DNA of 64,000 nt from Brachypterus glaber (GCA_958510825.1 OY294048.1:27989026-28053025), one strand, 5' to 3'. Numbered from the stretch's first letter, positions 1 to 12,345 are shown. Translations and numbers: made by a program. Notes: generated from the letters alone by a model not told the origin.

Positions 1-40
1 CTTTCCCTGTATTTAAAAATGTATTTTAAAGCAGGGAAAG
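1..40. repeat. Hairpin at the window edge
   Basis: CTTTCCCTG at the first base pairs with CAGGGAAAG ending at 40, with an A+T-rich middle. It may be the tip of a longer palindrome cut by the window edge. No function is implied. Confidence 0.55.
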
Positions 41-387
41 CAATAAAAAGACGTAACAGTGGCGTGAATTTTGTTATTTTACTAATATCTCCAAAAGTAT
101 TGGAGCTACGAAAAAAATGGTGTCAACCTTTTTTATGCTTAATTTTATTGTCTTTCTGTCGTGCGATAAAAAATTAAAAAAATATACCAAAAATTAACTT
201 TTTTTTGCCCCGTTGGGTGTTAGAATTATGATTTTTTTTGTGAAGCCTTTACAAATGCGACAAATATAAATACCTACTCACTTAACTTATTATAAATTTT
301 CTTTAATTAAAATCTTCCGGGCTTACTTTATTAAAGAAGGTTAAAGTATCTATCTGTTTCAGAAAAGGGTTTTGGTTCGATTATAGG

Positions 388-460
388 AATATTTTCAACG
401 AACCAATAACTCTTCTCTCTAACTCTCTTTAGAGAAGAGTTTTTAGTTCGTTGAATATTT
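388..460. repeat. Inverted repeat, 30-bp arms
   Basis: The arm at 388-418 (…TTTTCAACGAACCAATAAC…) is complemented by 431-460 (…AGTTCGTTGAATATT) with a few mismatches and a short spacer. It looks like a very small foldback element or MITE remnant; no target duplication was resolved. Confidence 0.55.
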
Positions 461-684
461 CACTAAAAAAATCTTCTGCGAATAAAACAGTACTTTTTCT
501 TATCTAAAGCACTTTTTCCGATTTTATTAAAATAGGGGAAAGTAATATGTAAAACACTAATATTAAACATTAAAATCACTTTAAATTTGCGTTTTATACA
601 CAAAAGTTTAAACACTTGTTTTTGAGTCAAAACTTCTTTAGGCAAAACAAACGTAGAGGGGTGACAGTGCAGTGCACTATCAGT

Positions 685-842
685 AGGTCTGTTCGTTGAT
701 TTGGTCTTTTGCACTTTCTTGCACTTTACAGTCGAACAAATTCTTTGTCATGTTTAAAAATTAGGGAACAAATACAGTACTTATTTGGTTGGACGAAAAG
801 TGTACGTCAGTGCAAGAAAGTGCAACACCAACGAACAAACCT
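685..842. mobile_element. Small MITE with TIR AGGTYTGTTCGTTG
   Basis: The left arm at 685-724 begins AGGTCTGTTCGTTG and contains TTGCACTTTCTTGCAC. The right arm at 811-842 is its imperfect reverse complement and ends CAACGAACAAACCT. AGT flanks both sides, which would fit a 3-bp target duplication, but that is too short to be decisive. The element is non-coding; the superfamily is not assigned. Confidence 0.55.
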
Positions 843-1412
843 AGTAACAAACTACACGCTAAGTAGATTTATCAGACAGTACCAATTTTTTTCGTATTTA
901 TTTAAAATTTATTTAAAGTGATTTAAAGTTTATTTATTTAAAGTGATTTAAAGTTTATTTAAAATTTATTTAAAGTGTGTGTTGTTTTAACAGCCTAATA
1001 TGATATTTTAATAAAATACTTACATTCTTTGAGTGCCAGTTTATTTTTTGGAAATATAATTGCATAATGTAGTTTTTAAAGAAACTTTAAATACAAAAGT
1101 GCACAGTGGCTTAGTTCTTCATAAATAAAATGTAATTTGGATATTTTTTATATTATAAACGCATCAAAAACAAAACATTTATAAAAAGTAAATCAAAAGA
1201 AGTTTTATTTAAAAATATTACATAATATGTTATGTTATATGGGTAGAAAGCATATCAATAAAAAATTTTTACGCACCACTGAAATCTGTTGACGTGGAAT
1301 AGTAGATGACAGGTTGACTCGGAAAATAGTACTTTTCCGAGACCTTTATTAATACGAAGTTCCGAGATCATTTATAGGTCCAGGAAAAGTACCTTTTTCC
1401 GGGAGATCTATA
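843..1412. other. A+T-rich intergenic DNA with a short tandem repeat
   Basis: No gene is visible. Around 905-975 the words ATTTAAAGTG and TTTAAAGTTTATT recur about every 25 bp, as a short degenerate tandem array. At 1318-1341 there is a compact hairpin, CTCGGAAAA then TAGTA then CTTTTCCGAG. Confidence 0.5.
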
Positions 1413-2136
1413 CAGTGCGGTCCAAAAGTCACCCCCCCCCCTCTTAACTTTTGAAGGAGTTGAGATATCGATTTCAAATTTAGAACTTTTAAATAAGACA
1501 ACTTAAACTATGTTTAAGCATATATTTGATACTTTTATCTCTTAAAATGTGGGCAGGGGGGCATGGGGGGAAATTTTTGTAAATGGAAAGGGGGGTCGTG
1601 TGATACATCATTTTAAAGCCTTTAAAATTATCTATATAACCATACATTTTTAATTTTTTTAAACATGTTTTTTAAGGTTTTGATTTTTCAGTTTTTTGTG
1701 CTAAAAAAATAATTCTTTAAGTTTCTTTTTGTTAATTTTTATTTATGTCAACTAAAATTAGTTTAAAAGTATAATTTACTTTTTTTCATTATGAAATTAG
1801 GCATTTTTAAAAAATTGTTTGGATTTTTTAAAGAAATTTTGACAAAAATACCCATTTTCAACCCTATTTTATACCCAAAAAAAAATGTTTAAAAAAAATA
1901 AAAAATATACAGTTAAATGGAGAATTTTATAAGCTTTAAAATGATGTATCACACGGCCCCCCTTCCATTTAAAAACATGTCCCCCCATGCCCCCTTGCCC
2001 ACATTTTAAGAGCTGAAAATATCAAATATATGCTAAAAGATAGTTTAAATTGTCTTATTTAAGAGTTCTAAATTTGAAGTCGATATCTCAACTCGTTCAA
2101 AAGTTAAAAGGGGGGGGGTGACTTTTGACCGCACTG
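1413..2136. mobile_element. Foldback MITE, family A (copy 1), TA target duplication
   Basis: The element begins CAGTGCGGTCCAAAAGTCAC and ends with the reverse complement (…TTTTGACCGCACTG). TA lies immediately outside both ends (1411-1412 and 2137-2138). The two halves are complementary over most of the length, for example TCGTGTGATACATCATTTTA at about 1595 against its complement near 1940, with a T-rich centre. TA duplication and short termini are the hallmarks of Tc1/mariner-type DNA transposition. There is no transposase, so it is non-autonomous. Other copies lie at 38205, 53680 and 58643. Confidence 0.85.
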
Positions 2137-2138
2137 TA

Positions 2139-2654
2139 TAGTATTTTATTCGCAACTGTTTTTATTTAAAAATAAAGTACTATTTTTTTTGTACCTAGAT
2201 GTTTGAACTATAATACTTAGTTTTTAAGTTCTTTTCATATTTACCACAAATATATTTTCCTGCATTTCACAAGGAGAGCACAATCATATAAAACTAAATG
2301 TCCACATACGCGTAACCCAAACAAACACCACAAAACAAAAAATATTTGTTGATAGCTCACAAGGTATCGTTTATAACATGTATTATCCTTCTCAGTATCA
2401 AAAGTAAAACACATTGACTAAAAACATACTACATTTAATTTTGGACAACAGCAGTTCAGCCATCTTGTTTTAATCATTAATAATGATATTTTAATCGGTG
2501 GCGCCATCTAGCTGAAATTAATGATTTAAATTGCAGACCAGTAATAATTAGTTTACTGATCTTTATTTTTCATTACAGGTCAGGTTCAGGCGTGGAAAAC
2601 AGTGGGACAAGAAATCACGTACTTTCCAAAGTTTATTGTAATGTATGTATTACA
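2139..2654. other. Intergenic DNA, no feature recognised
   Basis: Ordinary A+T-rich sequence between two foldback elements. I see no open frame, exon signal or repeat match inside the window. It may be the original host sequence into which the flanking elements inserted. Confidence 0.4.
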
Positions 2655-2656
2655 TA

Positions 2657-3823
2657 CACGGTGTATTTGAAATAGTGTAGGAAATTTTAACACGTGATTC
2701 TACATGATAAAATATGACAAAAAGTTCCTATAAATATATGTCTAACAATGCGTCATAAGGGAGCTACGCCCTTTTGAATGTGGCTAAAAAAATAGGTTTT
2801 TATTTAATAACTCAGGAACCCTTTGAGATATATCAACGAGGTTTTGCACGTCAACTAATCCTACCAAGGCCCGTTTTTATGTGTTATTTTTATGTACTTA
2901 TTTAAACCAGGGGTGTGCGAAACGGGGGGGGCTTATCAGTTTTTTGTCCCAAACTTTTTTCTGTGTAACTTTTTTGCAATTTTATTTCCGAAATATGATT
3001 CCTCAGGTCAAAATACATAAAAAAGGTACTCTTGTTGTAATACTGTAGGATTAACCGTTTTCGAGAAAAATTCATTTGAAGGTGAAATTCCACGGTTGGA
3101 GGACGAAAAATTAAATACTAAAATGTTGAAAACCAAAATTTTAATAATGCAGGGCGAATGTAGATTAAAAACTAAGACAAAAACCTCATATACAGGTACT
3201 TCCAAAAATCAATCCTAATGGAGCTATGGTCTCCTAAATATGCACCATTTTTAAAGGGCTATGGTAGCTTTAAAAGCGTTTTTTCGACCTACATGTATGG
3301 AAATTTTTTTTCTTAGTTTATGATGTAGAATAACATTGCATCATTAAAATTTTGGTTTTCGACATTTTAGTATTTAATTTTTCGTCCTCGAACCGTGAAA
3401 TTTCACCTTCAAATGAACTTTTCTCGAAAACGGTTAATCCTACAGTATTACAACAAGTATGTATGTATTTTGACCTGAGGAATCGTATTTCAAAAATAAA
3501 ATTGCAAAAAAGTTACACAGAAAAAAGTTTGGGACAAAAAACTGATAAGGCCCCCCCGTTTCGCACACCCCTGGTTTAAATAAGTACGTGAAAATGACAT
3601 ACAAAGATGGGCCTTATTAGAATTAATTCACGTGCAAAACCTCGTTAATATATCTCAAAGGGTTCCTGAGTTATTAAATAAAAACCGATTTTTTAGCCAA
3701 TTTCAAAGGGGCGTAGCTCCCTTATGACGCATTTTTAGACATATGTTTATAGAAACTTTTTGTCATATTTTATCATGTAAAATCACCTGTTAAAATTTCC
3801 TACGCTATTTCAAATACACCCTG
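2657..3823. mobile_element. Foldback element, family D (copy 1)
   Basis: It begins CACGGTGTATTTGAAATAG and ends CTATTTCAAATACACCCTG, with TA on each side. The arms are complementary nearly to the centre at about 3240-3310. Diagnostic words in order are: GGGAGCTACGCCC, TAATAACTCAGGAACC, CCAGGGGTGTGCGAAACGGG, ATACATAAAAAAGGTACTC and TTAACCGTTTTCGAGA. The small open frames in it recur in other D copies only because the DNA is repeated. No transposase is present. Copies lie at 11171, 32358 (half) and 44138. Confidence 0.85.
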
Positions 3824-3825
3824 TA

Positions 3826-5251
3826 CAGTTGCGAATAAACATTTTAACTACATAAATGAATTTTTAATCAACAAAGAAATCGTCTGCTACAAAAAAAAAT
3901 AATTTTTATAATTTATATCCAAAATAGTGAGTGAAAATATCACAAGATGAGTAAAAATATTTGATCATGTTGTCATTTTTCTCGACGATTTTTTAAACCT
4001 TCAAAAAAAGAATCAGCTGTATGTATGTAAGCTCGTAACTCTAATCACAATTTTTTTAATTGTTTTAAAAGTACAGGAGATATGTTTTTTTTTTTCTAAA
4101 AATCAAGGTCCAAATAAGGTTAAAACCGGTAAAATCAATGTCTAATCTTAGAATTTGATATGGGGTGAAATATGTGCTTGAAATTAAACTGACTGCCATG
4201 TTATAATTGACTTGTTCATTCTGTATTTTCCATTAATATTTCATAAAAACCTTATTATCTTTTTTGGATAATATGTAACACCTAATGTAAATATAGTTAT
4301 TTTCTTAACTAGTGTATTAAGTGGATAAAATTACCTAAGACACGAGTTGAGAATTTAATTTTATCCAACACTTTTTATTTTTAAATAAAAATCTATAATT
4401 TTGCGAAAAATTATGTCAAAAATATTAAGATTAAGTTTTCTTAATACTAAAATAATAGGTAGCCATGGCCTAAGTATGCCTATTAAAAATAAACAATTGC
4501 TAGTTTTACATTTCTTACAAATGTCAAAATGGACGCGGTGATCACAGAATTTTTAATAAAAACAGTATTTTATTCAAAAACTAAAGAATAATTTGGGGTT
4601 TTCTTTAATTTTTATGGTTTAGTTAACGTACTTCTATTTATAGAATAGTTATAATACTTTTTAATAGGGTATGTAACTAATTTTGGGTGAGATCAAAAGC
4701 TGTACGTAAAAGAGTGGGTGAAAAATTTTTTAGTCACTAGTGGAAAAAAACTCACTTTTGACATTTAAAATAGTGCTCAAAACAAGTGTTTCTGTGAAGG
4801 TGTTGGATAAATAAAATTTTATGTATCTGACGAGCTTATTATCCTAATTTCGCCAACCCTTTGATTCAGGTTTATCCCTTACTTACATTTGACGGTATGA
4901 ATAAGTGTATTGAAGCGGACCATTCCATTTCGAATATCACTTGCTAGCTTTGTTGCTAGAAAATAACGGTTGAAGGGAGACATTGTTGTCTTGTCAGTTT
5001 CCAGAGTGGAGCCATCTTTCTGTTGAGAACGCGTGAACCACATTGAAATTTTATCTGATCGTAATTTAAATATCTTACGACTAAATAGTATTTGAAATTC
5101 GTAAGAACATTAAATTTAATAATTTAAAATTATTTTTTTATAAGGACTAATCCTACTGATTTTGACTAAGAATCTATTAAAAAATAAAAAGTTAGGCCTA
5201 ACTTAACCCCTATAGGGGTGCAAATATTTAAAAAATAATATTAACTAAGGA
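3826..5251. other. Intergenic DNA with one strong hairpin
   Basis: No gene recognised. At 4321-4371 GTGGATAAAATTA pairs with TAATTTTATCCAACAC across a 20-base loop, and a related GTTGGATAAA word recurs at about 4800. The segment 4850-5060 is less A+T-rich than its surroundings and matches nothing else here, so it could be single-copy host DNA. Confidence 0.4.
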
Positions 5252-7188
5252 AAAAACTCTAACACACTGCACGGTGGGCTTTAAGCTTACGGAGATGAAA
5301 AAATGGAACACCCCATAACTGACAACGGGATATTGTTTCTAATGCTTTCAGAATTACATGTTCGTTGAGAACAAAATCGTAGGTATGGCCGTTTTTTATC
5401 CCATCAAAAATTAGTATATTAGTATATATGTGACCCAAAAAAATTTCAAATTAAAAAGTTTGGAGGTCTCATCCCTTAAATTTGTTTATTGGGGTAAGAG
5501 TTTCATGCCTAATTTTTTTTCAAATTTTTTTAAAAAATCTACAGGCATTTTTCAAAAAATATGTTTGCTTAGCTTTTTTTATTCTTTTTAAGGCCCAAGG
5601 ATTTTTTATTTCAATCTTTTCAATACGAAACGGTATAAAGGCATAGTAAATTGCTAACCTCAAAAAAAATCTGATTTTTTCTTTCAAAATGGCGGAACTG
5701 TGCCCTTCAAAGTTTGAAAATTCACTACATTGCTTGATTTTAAGTCTAATTACAGGCACAAACAAATATTTTTCATTCAAATATAGTTGTTTTTATGTGA
5801 TGACATATTGGGCTACACGCACAATGTTTGAAGACAATGAAAAACATTTTTTTGTGCCTGTAATTAGACCTAAAATTAAGCAATGTAGTGAATTTTCAAA
5901 CTTTAAAGCTCCGCCATTTTGAAAGAAAAATTCAGATTTTTTTTGAGGTTAGCAATTTACTATCCCTTTATACCGTTTCGTGTTAAAAAGATTTAAATAA
6001 AAAATCCTTGGGCCTTAAAAGAAAAAAAAGCTAAGCAAACATATTTTTTGAAAAATGATTGTGAACGACCTCTAGATTTTTTCAAAAATTTTGAAAACAA
6101 TTATAATGATACTCTCACCCCAATAAACAAATTTAAGGGGTGAGATCTCCAAACTTTTTAACTTGATATTTTTTTGGGTCACATAATAAAAAACGGCTAC
6201 TCCTACGATTTTGTTCTCAACGAACATGTAATTCTGAAAGCATTAGAAACAATATCCCGTTGTCAGTTATGGGGTATTCGATTTTTTCATCTCCGTAAGC
6301 TTAAAGCCCACCGTGACTGGTCTGGAAACAACATTTAGCTCAACCTTCTTATAACCAGATTTTTTTTCATAATTTAATTGTTTAGGACTTTGGCACCTTT
6401 TTAAGACTAAAATCAAAACCATGACCCGTTGGGCCAATTCTGGGGACGGATTCGGATTCATTGTGTCAAAATACATAGGAATATATAACTCTCGTCTACA
6501 CATAAGATACTTTTTTCTTGTTCGGCTGTTACGCGCTGTTATGCACTGCTACAGTTATCAAAATTTCAAAATTTCGTGAAAAAAAAAACTAAATATGGCT
6601 TTCGTAGTATTTTGATCCGTATATTTCAAATTTGAAGTCAGATTGTTTGATCATTTTCCGTTTTTTTTTTATTCCAAAAAAACATACAAAAACCATAAAA
6701 AATCAGGTTTTTTGCATTTTTCTCAAAAATTCACTGCGGAACCCCTTAATCTGACTTCGGATTTAGATTCAGCAATGAAAATACATAAGAATAGACCTGT
6801 CTCGTCAAAAGAACAGAGTACTTTTTTATTTTGTCGACCTGTGTAATGTTTATTGGTTATATACTACAGTAAAAATTTCAAGTCAATAAGTTAAACCGTT
6901 CCTCTGTTATGAAGTGAATAATATTCTCAAAATGCCCCTTAAACGTGCTCTAATAAGCCATAGAATTTTTTTTCTCACTTTTTGACCTAAAATAATAATA
7001 ATTTTTAAATGTCATATTTTTGTTAAAACAAATAAAAATCGTTTTTCTAAAAAACGCATCGATAGATTTTTTTTAATTTGGTCTTAAAAAGACGCCAAAG
7101 CTCTAAATAGTTAAATAATGAAAAAAAAACTTTATAAAAGTTAAGCTTAATGTTGTTTCCAGATCAGTGTGCTAATTTTTTAGAAAAA
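5252..7188. mobile_element. Outer foldback element, family J (host of a nested insertion)
   Basis: The left arm is split: CTCTAACACACTG ends at 5269, and the arm resumes at 6316 as ACTGGTCTGGAAACAACAT. The right arm at about 7140-7188 is the reverse complement (ATGTTGTTTCCAGATCAGTG…). Inner matches continue (TTTAGGACTTTGGCACCTTT near 6384 against its complement near 7090), so J is itself a palindrome. Outer ends are approximate and no target duplication could be read. Confidence 0.7.
5270..6315. mobile_element. Foldback element, family I, nested in J with ACTG duplication
   Basis: The element begins CACGGTGGGCTTTAAGCTTA and ends with the reverse complement. Its arms are complementary over hundreds of bases; for example TCAGAATTACATGTTCGTTG near 5350 is complemented near 6225. 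ACTG flanks it at 5266-5269 and 6316-6319. The intact right arm of J carries one uninterrupted ACTG at the equivalent position, which supports ACTG as a 4-bp target duplication. There is no coding capacity. Confidence 0.8.
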
Positions 7189-7626
7189 AAGTTACTTTGA
7201 TTGATTTACACTGCAAAAAATGTTTTCGATGCGGATAAGCTGCAATTTAATTACTGGCTATCAGAAAAAAAAAATAAATCTACAATTTTAAAGTAACATT
7301 ACATTTTTGTTTAACTTTGGACTTTGCCCAATTTCACACAGTAATTTTTAAATACTATTGTAATTTTAAAACATGATTTTAGACCTCTTAAATGTCGTAT
7401 TTTTTAAGCTTTATAAAAAAATATTACGTTTGTTTGAAATTTTAACAGTGTATAGTAATTATAGTTCCCTATTTACGAAAAAATCACCCCCTCAAGTCAA
7501 CCCTCTAAGATCATATTAAGATTTAAAAATAATAATTTTATTAAATTACATATCAAATTTTGGATACAATGTTCACCAATTTTATTTAGAAAAAAGTATT
7601 TTTAACAAAATATATAGCTCATCATA
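7189..7626. other. A+T-rich intergenic DNA
   Basis: No gene, paired arm or repeat family was recognised between elements J and K. Confidence 0.4.
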
Positions 7627-9099
7627 CACGCTGTTCTAGAAGAACTTTTAAATGATATGACAACTTCCATTTTTTTTTCTATTTTGAATTTGGTATATGA
7701 GCTCTAATTAAAAAAATAAGACCAAAATTTTAAAAATCGTTAGAGCCGTTTTTGAAAAAAATGTGTTTATTAGAAAATATCTCTGATATTTCACGCTAAC
7801 ATACTCGGTTTGCCCTCGATGTCTCGGATTTTAACCAAACTTGGCATAGTGGTACCACTATAGTACCTAAGCACCCCATCCAAATTTTTTTCAAAACGGT
7901 CCATCCGTTCACTATACTGGGTATCCCACCAAGTTCTTGATATAGCTTATCTCCGTTATTTGAAAAGGTATTAAGATTTGCAAAAAATATGATTAAAGCC
8001 AAGCCAAAGAAGATTTTACTGACTTATTCCAAACCGCCCCTTGCTTACCCACTCCCTTGAAACTACCCCCAAGTTCTGTTTTTCACATAGCACCCCCTAA
8101 TTCTTATTAAAGACTATGAAAGTACACTTTATTCTAAATTCAACCATTTATTATACGTAGTATCTTAGATTTTAAGGGGCTCTAAATAAAAATTATTATT
8201 TATTAATAGAAGGGTGGTATTTAAATTAAAGTTGCGGGTGTAGGAGAGTGGAGAGAGTAATTATGAGTTGGTTTTGTATATATTAATCAATTTTCTTTTG
8301 GGTACAATTTATGGTAAGTTTTTGGAAAATTTTCTGGTTAAATTTAAAATGTCATGTGCTTTCATATTCTTCAGTAAAATAAGGGAGTGCTATTTAAAAA
8401 ACTAGTTGGAGGTGGTTCCAAGAGGGTGGGTTAATAAAGGGTAGTTTTGCATATGTCAGTAAATTCTACTTTGACTCCAATTAAATTTTATTAATTTTTT
8501 AAACTTTTTTATCTTTTTAAATAACGGATATATAGGCCTTCTAAAACCTGGTGGGACTTATATATAATACATGGTTTAATTCAAAATGAAATGTAATTTT
8601 ATATTCTTAGATAAAAATGGGGATGGGAGGTGTTATTTGAAAATCAGAGGGTGGGTGGTACAAGGGAGTGAGTGAGTAATAGGGGGGGGGGTTGGATAAG
8701 TCAATAAAATCTTCTTTGGCTCCCATTTAACGCTATTTTTAAAAAAAATTACCTTTTCAAATAACGGAGATATAACTTGTCTAGAACCTGGTTGGTGGGA
8801 CACCCGGTATCGTGAACGGATGGACCGTTTTGAAAAAAATTTAGATGGAGTGCTTAGGTACCATAGTGGTACCTCTATGCCAAGTTTGGTCAAAATCCGA
8901 GACATCGAGGGCAAACCGAGTATGTTATCGTGAAGTATCAGAGATATTTTCTAAAAAACACATTTTTTTTCAAAAACGGCTCTAACGATTTTTAAAATTT
9001 TGGTCTTATTTTTTTAATTAGAGCTCATAAAACAAATTCCAAGAAGAAAAAAAAAATGGAAGTTGTCATGTCATTTAAAAGTTCTTCTAGAACAGCGTG
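7627..9099. mobile_element. Foldback element, family K (copy 1), CATA duplication
   Basis: The element begins CACGCTGTTCTAGAAGAACT and ends with the reverse complement (…TTCTTCTAGAACAGCGTG). The flanks are CATA at 7623-7626 and CATA at 9100-9103. The arms match for about 300 bp, including TCGATGTCTCGGATTTT and CATAGTGGTACC. The middle holds shorter inverted blocks. The 4-bp duplication and CACGSTG start resemble family I. A half copy is at 31851. It is non-coding. Confidence 0.8.
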
Positions 9100-9305
9100 C
9101 ATATGCTTAAATAAATAATTTTTGTTTCATATCGCTAGCTGATTTATTAACTGAGAAATTTAAATTTCCGCAACATGCAATAATTAAAAAAAATCAAACT
9201 TTGAAGCAATATAAAAATAATTAAAAATTGGTTTTGGAGTCAACATATATTATATATTAAACCTATAATAGGTTTAACAACACAAAAAAATTCAAAAAAA
9301 AAATT

Positions 9306-9485
9306 AACTGACTTCTATGTCTCTAAAAAGTAAAAAATAAAAAATACTTAAGTCGTGGCAATTTCACCATTCCCTAAATAAATTACTAACAATTATTTTT
9401 TATTATTTTATTATTGTTTGCTGTGAAATTGAAACCGACTTAAGTATTTTTTATTTTTTACTTTTTAGAGACATAGAAGTCAGTT
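9306..9485. mobile_element. Small foldback with near-perfect 50-bp arms
   Basis: The arm at 9306-9355 (AACTGACTTCTATGTCTC…TACTTAAGTCG) is exactly complemented by 9436-9485, with an 80-base A+T-rich loop. A third, partial copy of the arm (TACTTTTTAGAGACACAGAA) lies at about 9513-9533. Such arms would make a long RNA hairpin if transcribed. It could be a young MITE; no target duplication was resolved. Confidence 0.7.
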
Positions 9486-9599
9486 CTTTTTTTTTGCGAA
9501 ACTGTTTATTTTTTACTTTTTAGAGACACAGAACCTGTAGATTTGTAACGTCACTGTTAGTGCGTCATTATCTTAAAGATAAATTTCTAAAAAATAAAA

Positions 9600-9835
9600 T
9601 GATTAGGTTTATCTTAATTACCCGGCTTACCCGGTATTATCCGAGCCTCAAATTCAAACGGGACCACCTCATGAATGCCCTCTTTAAGCTGCAAAAAGTT
9701 ACATCAAATTTCGTTTATTCGTTCCAAAGTTATGCGTGAACAAACATAAAAAAACAAAGTCACACGTCGAGTTGATAACCTCCTCCTTTTTGGAAATCGG
9801 TTAAAAAGTTATAGGAGGCCATCTCTACTCCCCCA
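9600..9835. repeat. Dispersed insect-type repeat, unclassified
   Basis: The segment contains AAAGTTATGCGTGAACAAAC, then ACACGTCGAGTTGATAACC, TCCTCCTTTTTGGAAATCGG and TTAAAAAG. I recall closely similar wording as a common dispersed repeat end in insect, especially moth, genomes. That recollection is not a database result. No open frame is seen. Confidence 0.35.
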
Positions 9836-9887
9836 ACAACTCTACTTCGTACTATATGCACTGAATTAGCCACAAAAAGTCAAGTCT

Positions 9888-10200
9888 TGACCCCCCACTC
9901 ACCAAAAATGTAAAAAATGTTACTGGACATAACTTCTTTATTATTCACAATAGAAAAAAAAATTTAAAACCCACCTAAAAGGTAAAATAAAATTACAAAA
10001 AAAAAACTATTATAATTTTTTTCCATGACCCCCTACCCCATCTTTACAAAAGGTAATACATTATTTTTGCATAACTTTTTTAGTATTCCCAATAGGATAA
10101 AAATTTAAAAACCACCTAAAAGGAAAATAAAATTACACAATTTTTTTATATATTATCATTTTTTCCATGGCCCTCCCCCTCTCCTCAATGGACATAACTT
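9888..10200. repeat. Tandem repeat, about 140-bp unit, two copies and a stub
   Basis: The block GACCCCC, then a CATAACTT word, AATTTAAAA, CCACCTAAAAGG and AAATAAAATTACA, starts near 9888 and again near 10026; a third, truncated start (GGCCCTCCCCCTC) is near 10169. Spacings are about 138 and 143 bp. It is non-coding. Confidence 0.55.
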
Positions 10201-10565
10201 TTTTTATGAGACAGTTTTCTCGCTCATTCGAGACGGCTGGTTTTTTTCAAAGAGCCACTAATTTTTTTATAAGCCCTTTGTCAAATGAGGCTTTATCATA
10301 CACCGATAGAAAGCTTATTAAATAACCTTTCCAACGATGTGTGACAAGGGGTAGGTTGCTATTTGAAAAAAAAGTTGTGATGGAAGGCTGCAAGGAGGTG
10401 AAAATTTTGATTTTTTGCTATAAAACATAGGGTTCCTTAGTTATTGAATAAAATCAAATTTTTGGAACCCCTTTACGACTCGGTTTTGGACACGTGTTTT
10501 ATATTTTTTAATGTAAAATCTTCCTATAAAAAGAGTGTGACTATTTTTTAAATCATCCTGTATGA
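10201..10565. mobile_element. Single arm of a D-like foldback, truncated
   Basis: The words GGGTTCCTTAGTTATTGAAT, GGAACCCCTTTACGACTC and CATCCTGTA at the end follow the right-arm order of families D and E. The matching left arm is missing. Strongly diverged; only the right boundary is reasonable. Confidence 0.45.
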
Positions 10566-11170
10566 TATGTTACCCAAAATACAAATTCGATAACTTATTA
10601 TATTATTATAATATTCAATGTTTTTATTGCTATTTTAGACAATATGTTTTACTTAATATTCAGTTATTTAAAAATAATATATGAAAGACCTTATTTCATT
10701 TTTTACTAGGGTCATTACAAAAAAACCTTGCGGTTGGAAAATAAATAATTCAAAAGGAAAATTCAATTCGATTTTGTGTGATTTTATTGCAGCAAGTAGG
10801 GTTAACATACTGTAAAATATAACATTGGAAAATCCCCATTTTATTTTTATTTCGATTGATCTGTTGCGGAAAATCGCGTTATTTAAATTTATTCAAACTT
10901 TAGGGGATAAAAGGTCCAATGCAATAAAACTAAAACTAAGTCCAATCACGTTAGAATTACTTGATTTAAATATTTTACGAATAAAGTAACTTAAAATAAC
11001 CCAACAACGCAATATAAGGGTCTTTGTTTTGTTAGTCCATTGACAATTTAGAAAATTTAAATGCAATTTTAACTTATACAGATTTAGGGAATAAACATTT
11101 CAATATAAATTAGGATATAATCAGTGTTACCAAATTATTATCAAATTGTTAGTCTAGTTTACTAATATTC
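10566..11170. other. Intergenic DNA, no feature recognised
   Basis: A+T-rich sequence without a visible gene or paired repeat. Confidence 0.4.
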
Positions 11171-12345
11171 ATATAGGTAATAGCATCGGAAATTTTAACA
11201 GGTGATTCTACATGATAAAATATGACAAAAAGTTCGTATAAACATATGTCTAAAAATGCGTCATAACGGAGCTACGCCCCTTTGAAATTGGCTAAAAAAA
11301 TCGGTTTTTATTTAATAACTCAGGAACCCTTTGAGATATATTAACGAGATTTTGCACGTGAATTAATCCTAATAAGGCCCATCTTTGTATGTCATTCTCA
11401 CGTACTTATTTAAACCAGGGGTGTGCGAAACGGGGGGGCCTTATCAGTCTTTTGTCCCAAACTTTTTTCTGTGTAATTTTTTCGCAATTTTATTTTTGAA
11501 ATATGATTCCTCGGGTCAAAATACATAAAAAAGGTACTCTTGTTGTAATACTGTAGGATTAACCGTTTTCGAGAAAAGTTCATTTGAAGGTGAAATTTCA
11601 CGGTTCGAGGACGAAAAATTAAATACTAAAATGTCGAAAACCAAAATTTTAATGATGCAATGTTATTCGACATCAAAAACTAAGAAAAAAAGTTTCCATA
11701 CATGTAGGTCGAAAAAACGCTTTTAAAGCTACCATAGCCCTTTAAAAATGGTGCATATTTAGGAGACCATAGCTCCATTAGGATTGATTTTTGGAAGTAC
11801 CTGTATATGAGGTTTTTTTTCTTAGTTTTTAATGTACATTCGCCCTTCATCATTAAAATTTTGGTTTTCAACATTTTGGTATTTAATTTTTCGTCCTCGA
11901 ACCGTGAAATTTCACCTTCAAATAAATTTTTCTCCAAAACGGTTAATCCTACAGTATTACAACAAGAGTACCTTTTTTATGTATTTTGACCTGAGGAATC
12001 ATATTTCAAAATTAAAATTGCAAAAAAGTTACACAGAAAACAGTTTGGGACAAAAAACTGATAAGCCCCCCCCCCCCCGTTTCGCACACCCCTGGATGAA
12101 ATAAGTACATGAAAATAACACATAAAAACTGGCCTTGGTAGGATTAGTTGACGTGCAAAACCTCGTTGATATATCTCAAAGGGTTCCTGAGTTATTAAAT
12201 AAAAACCGATTTTTTTAGCCACTTTCAAAGGGGCGTAGCTCCCTTATGACGCACTTTTAGACATATGTTTATAGGAACTTTTTGTCATATTTTATGATGT
12301 AGAATCATCTGTTAAAATTTCCGATGCTATTTCAAATACACCGTG
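11171..12345. mobile_element. Foldback element, family D (copy 2)
   Basis: The right end CAAATACACCGTG is followed by TA. The left terminus has decayed (TATAGGTAATAGCATCGG where D1 has TATTTGAAATAG…). Both arms carry the family D words (GGAGCTACGCCCC, TAATAACTCAGGAACC, GGGGTGTGCGAAACGGG, TTAACCGTTTTCGAGA). Several 60-90 codon open frames here are antisense or in-phase echoes of the same frames in D1 and D4 and are not genes. Confidence 0.8.
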
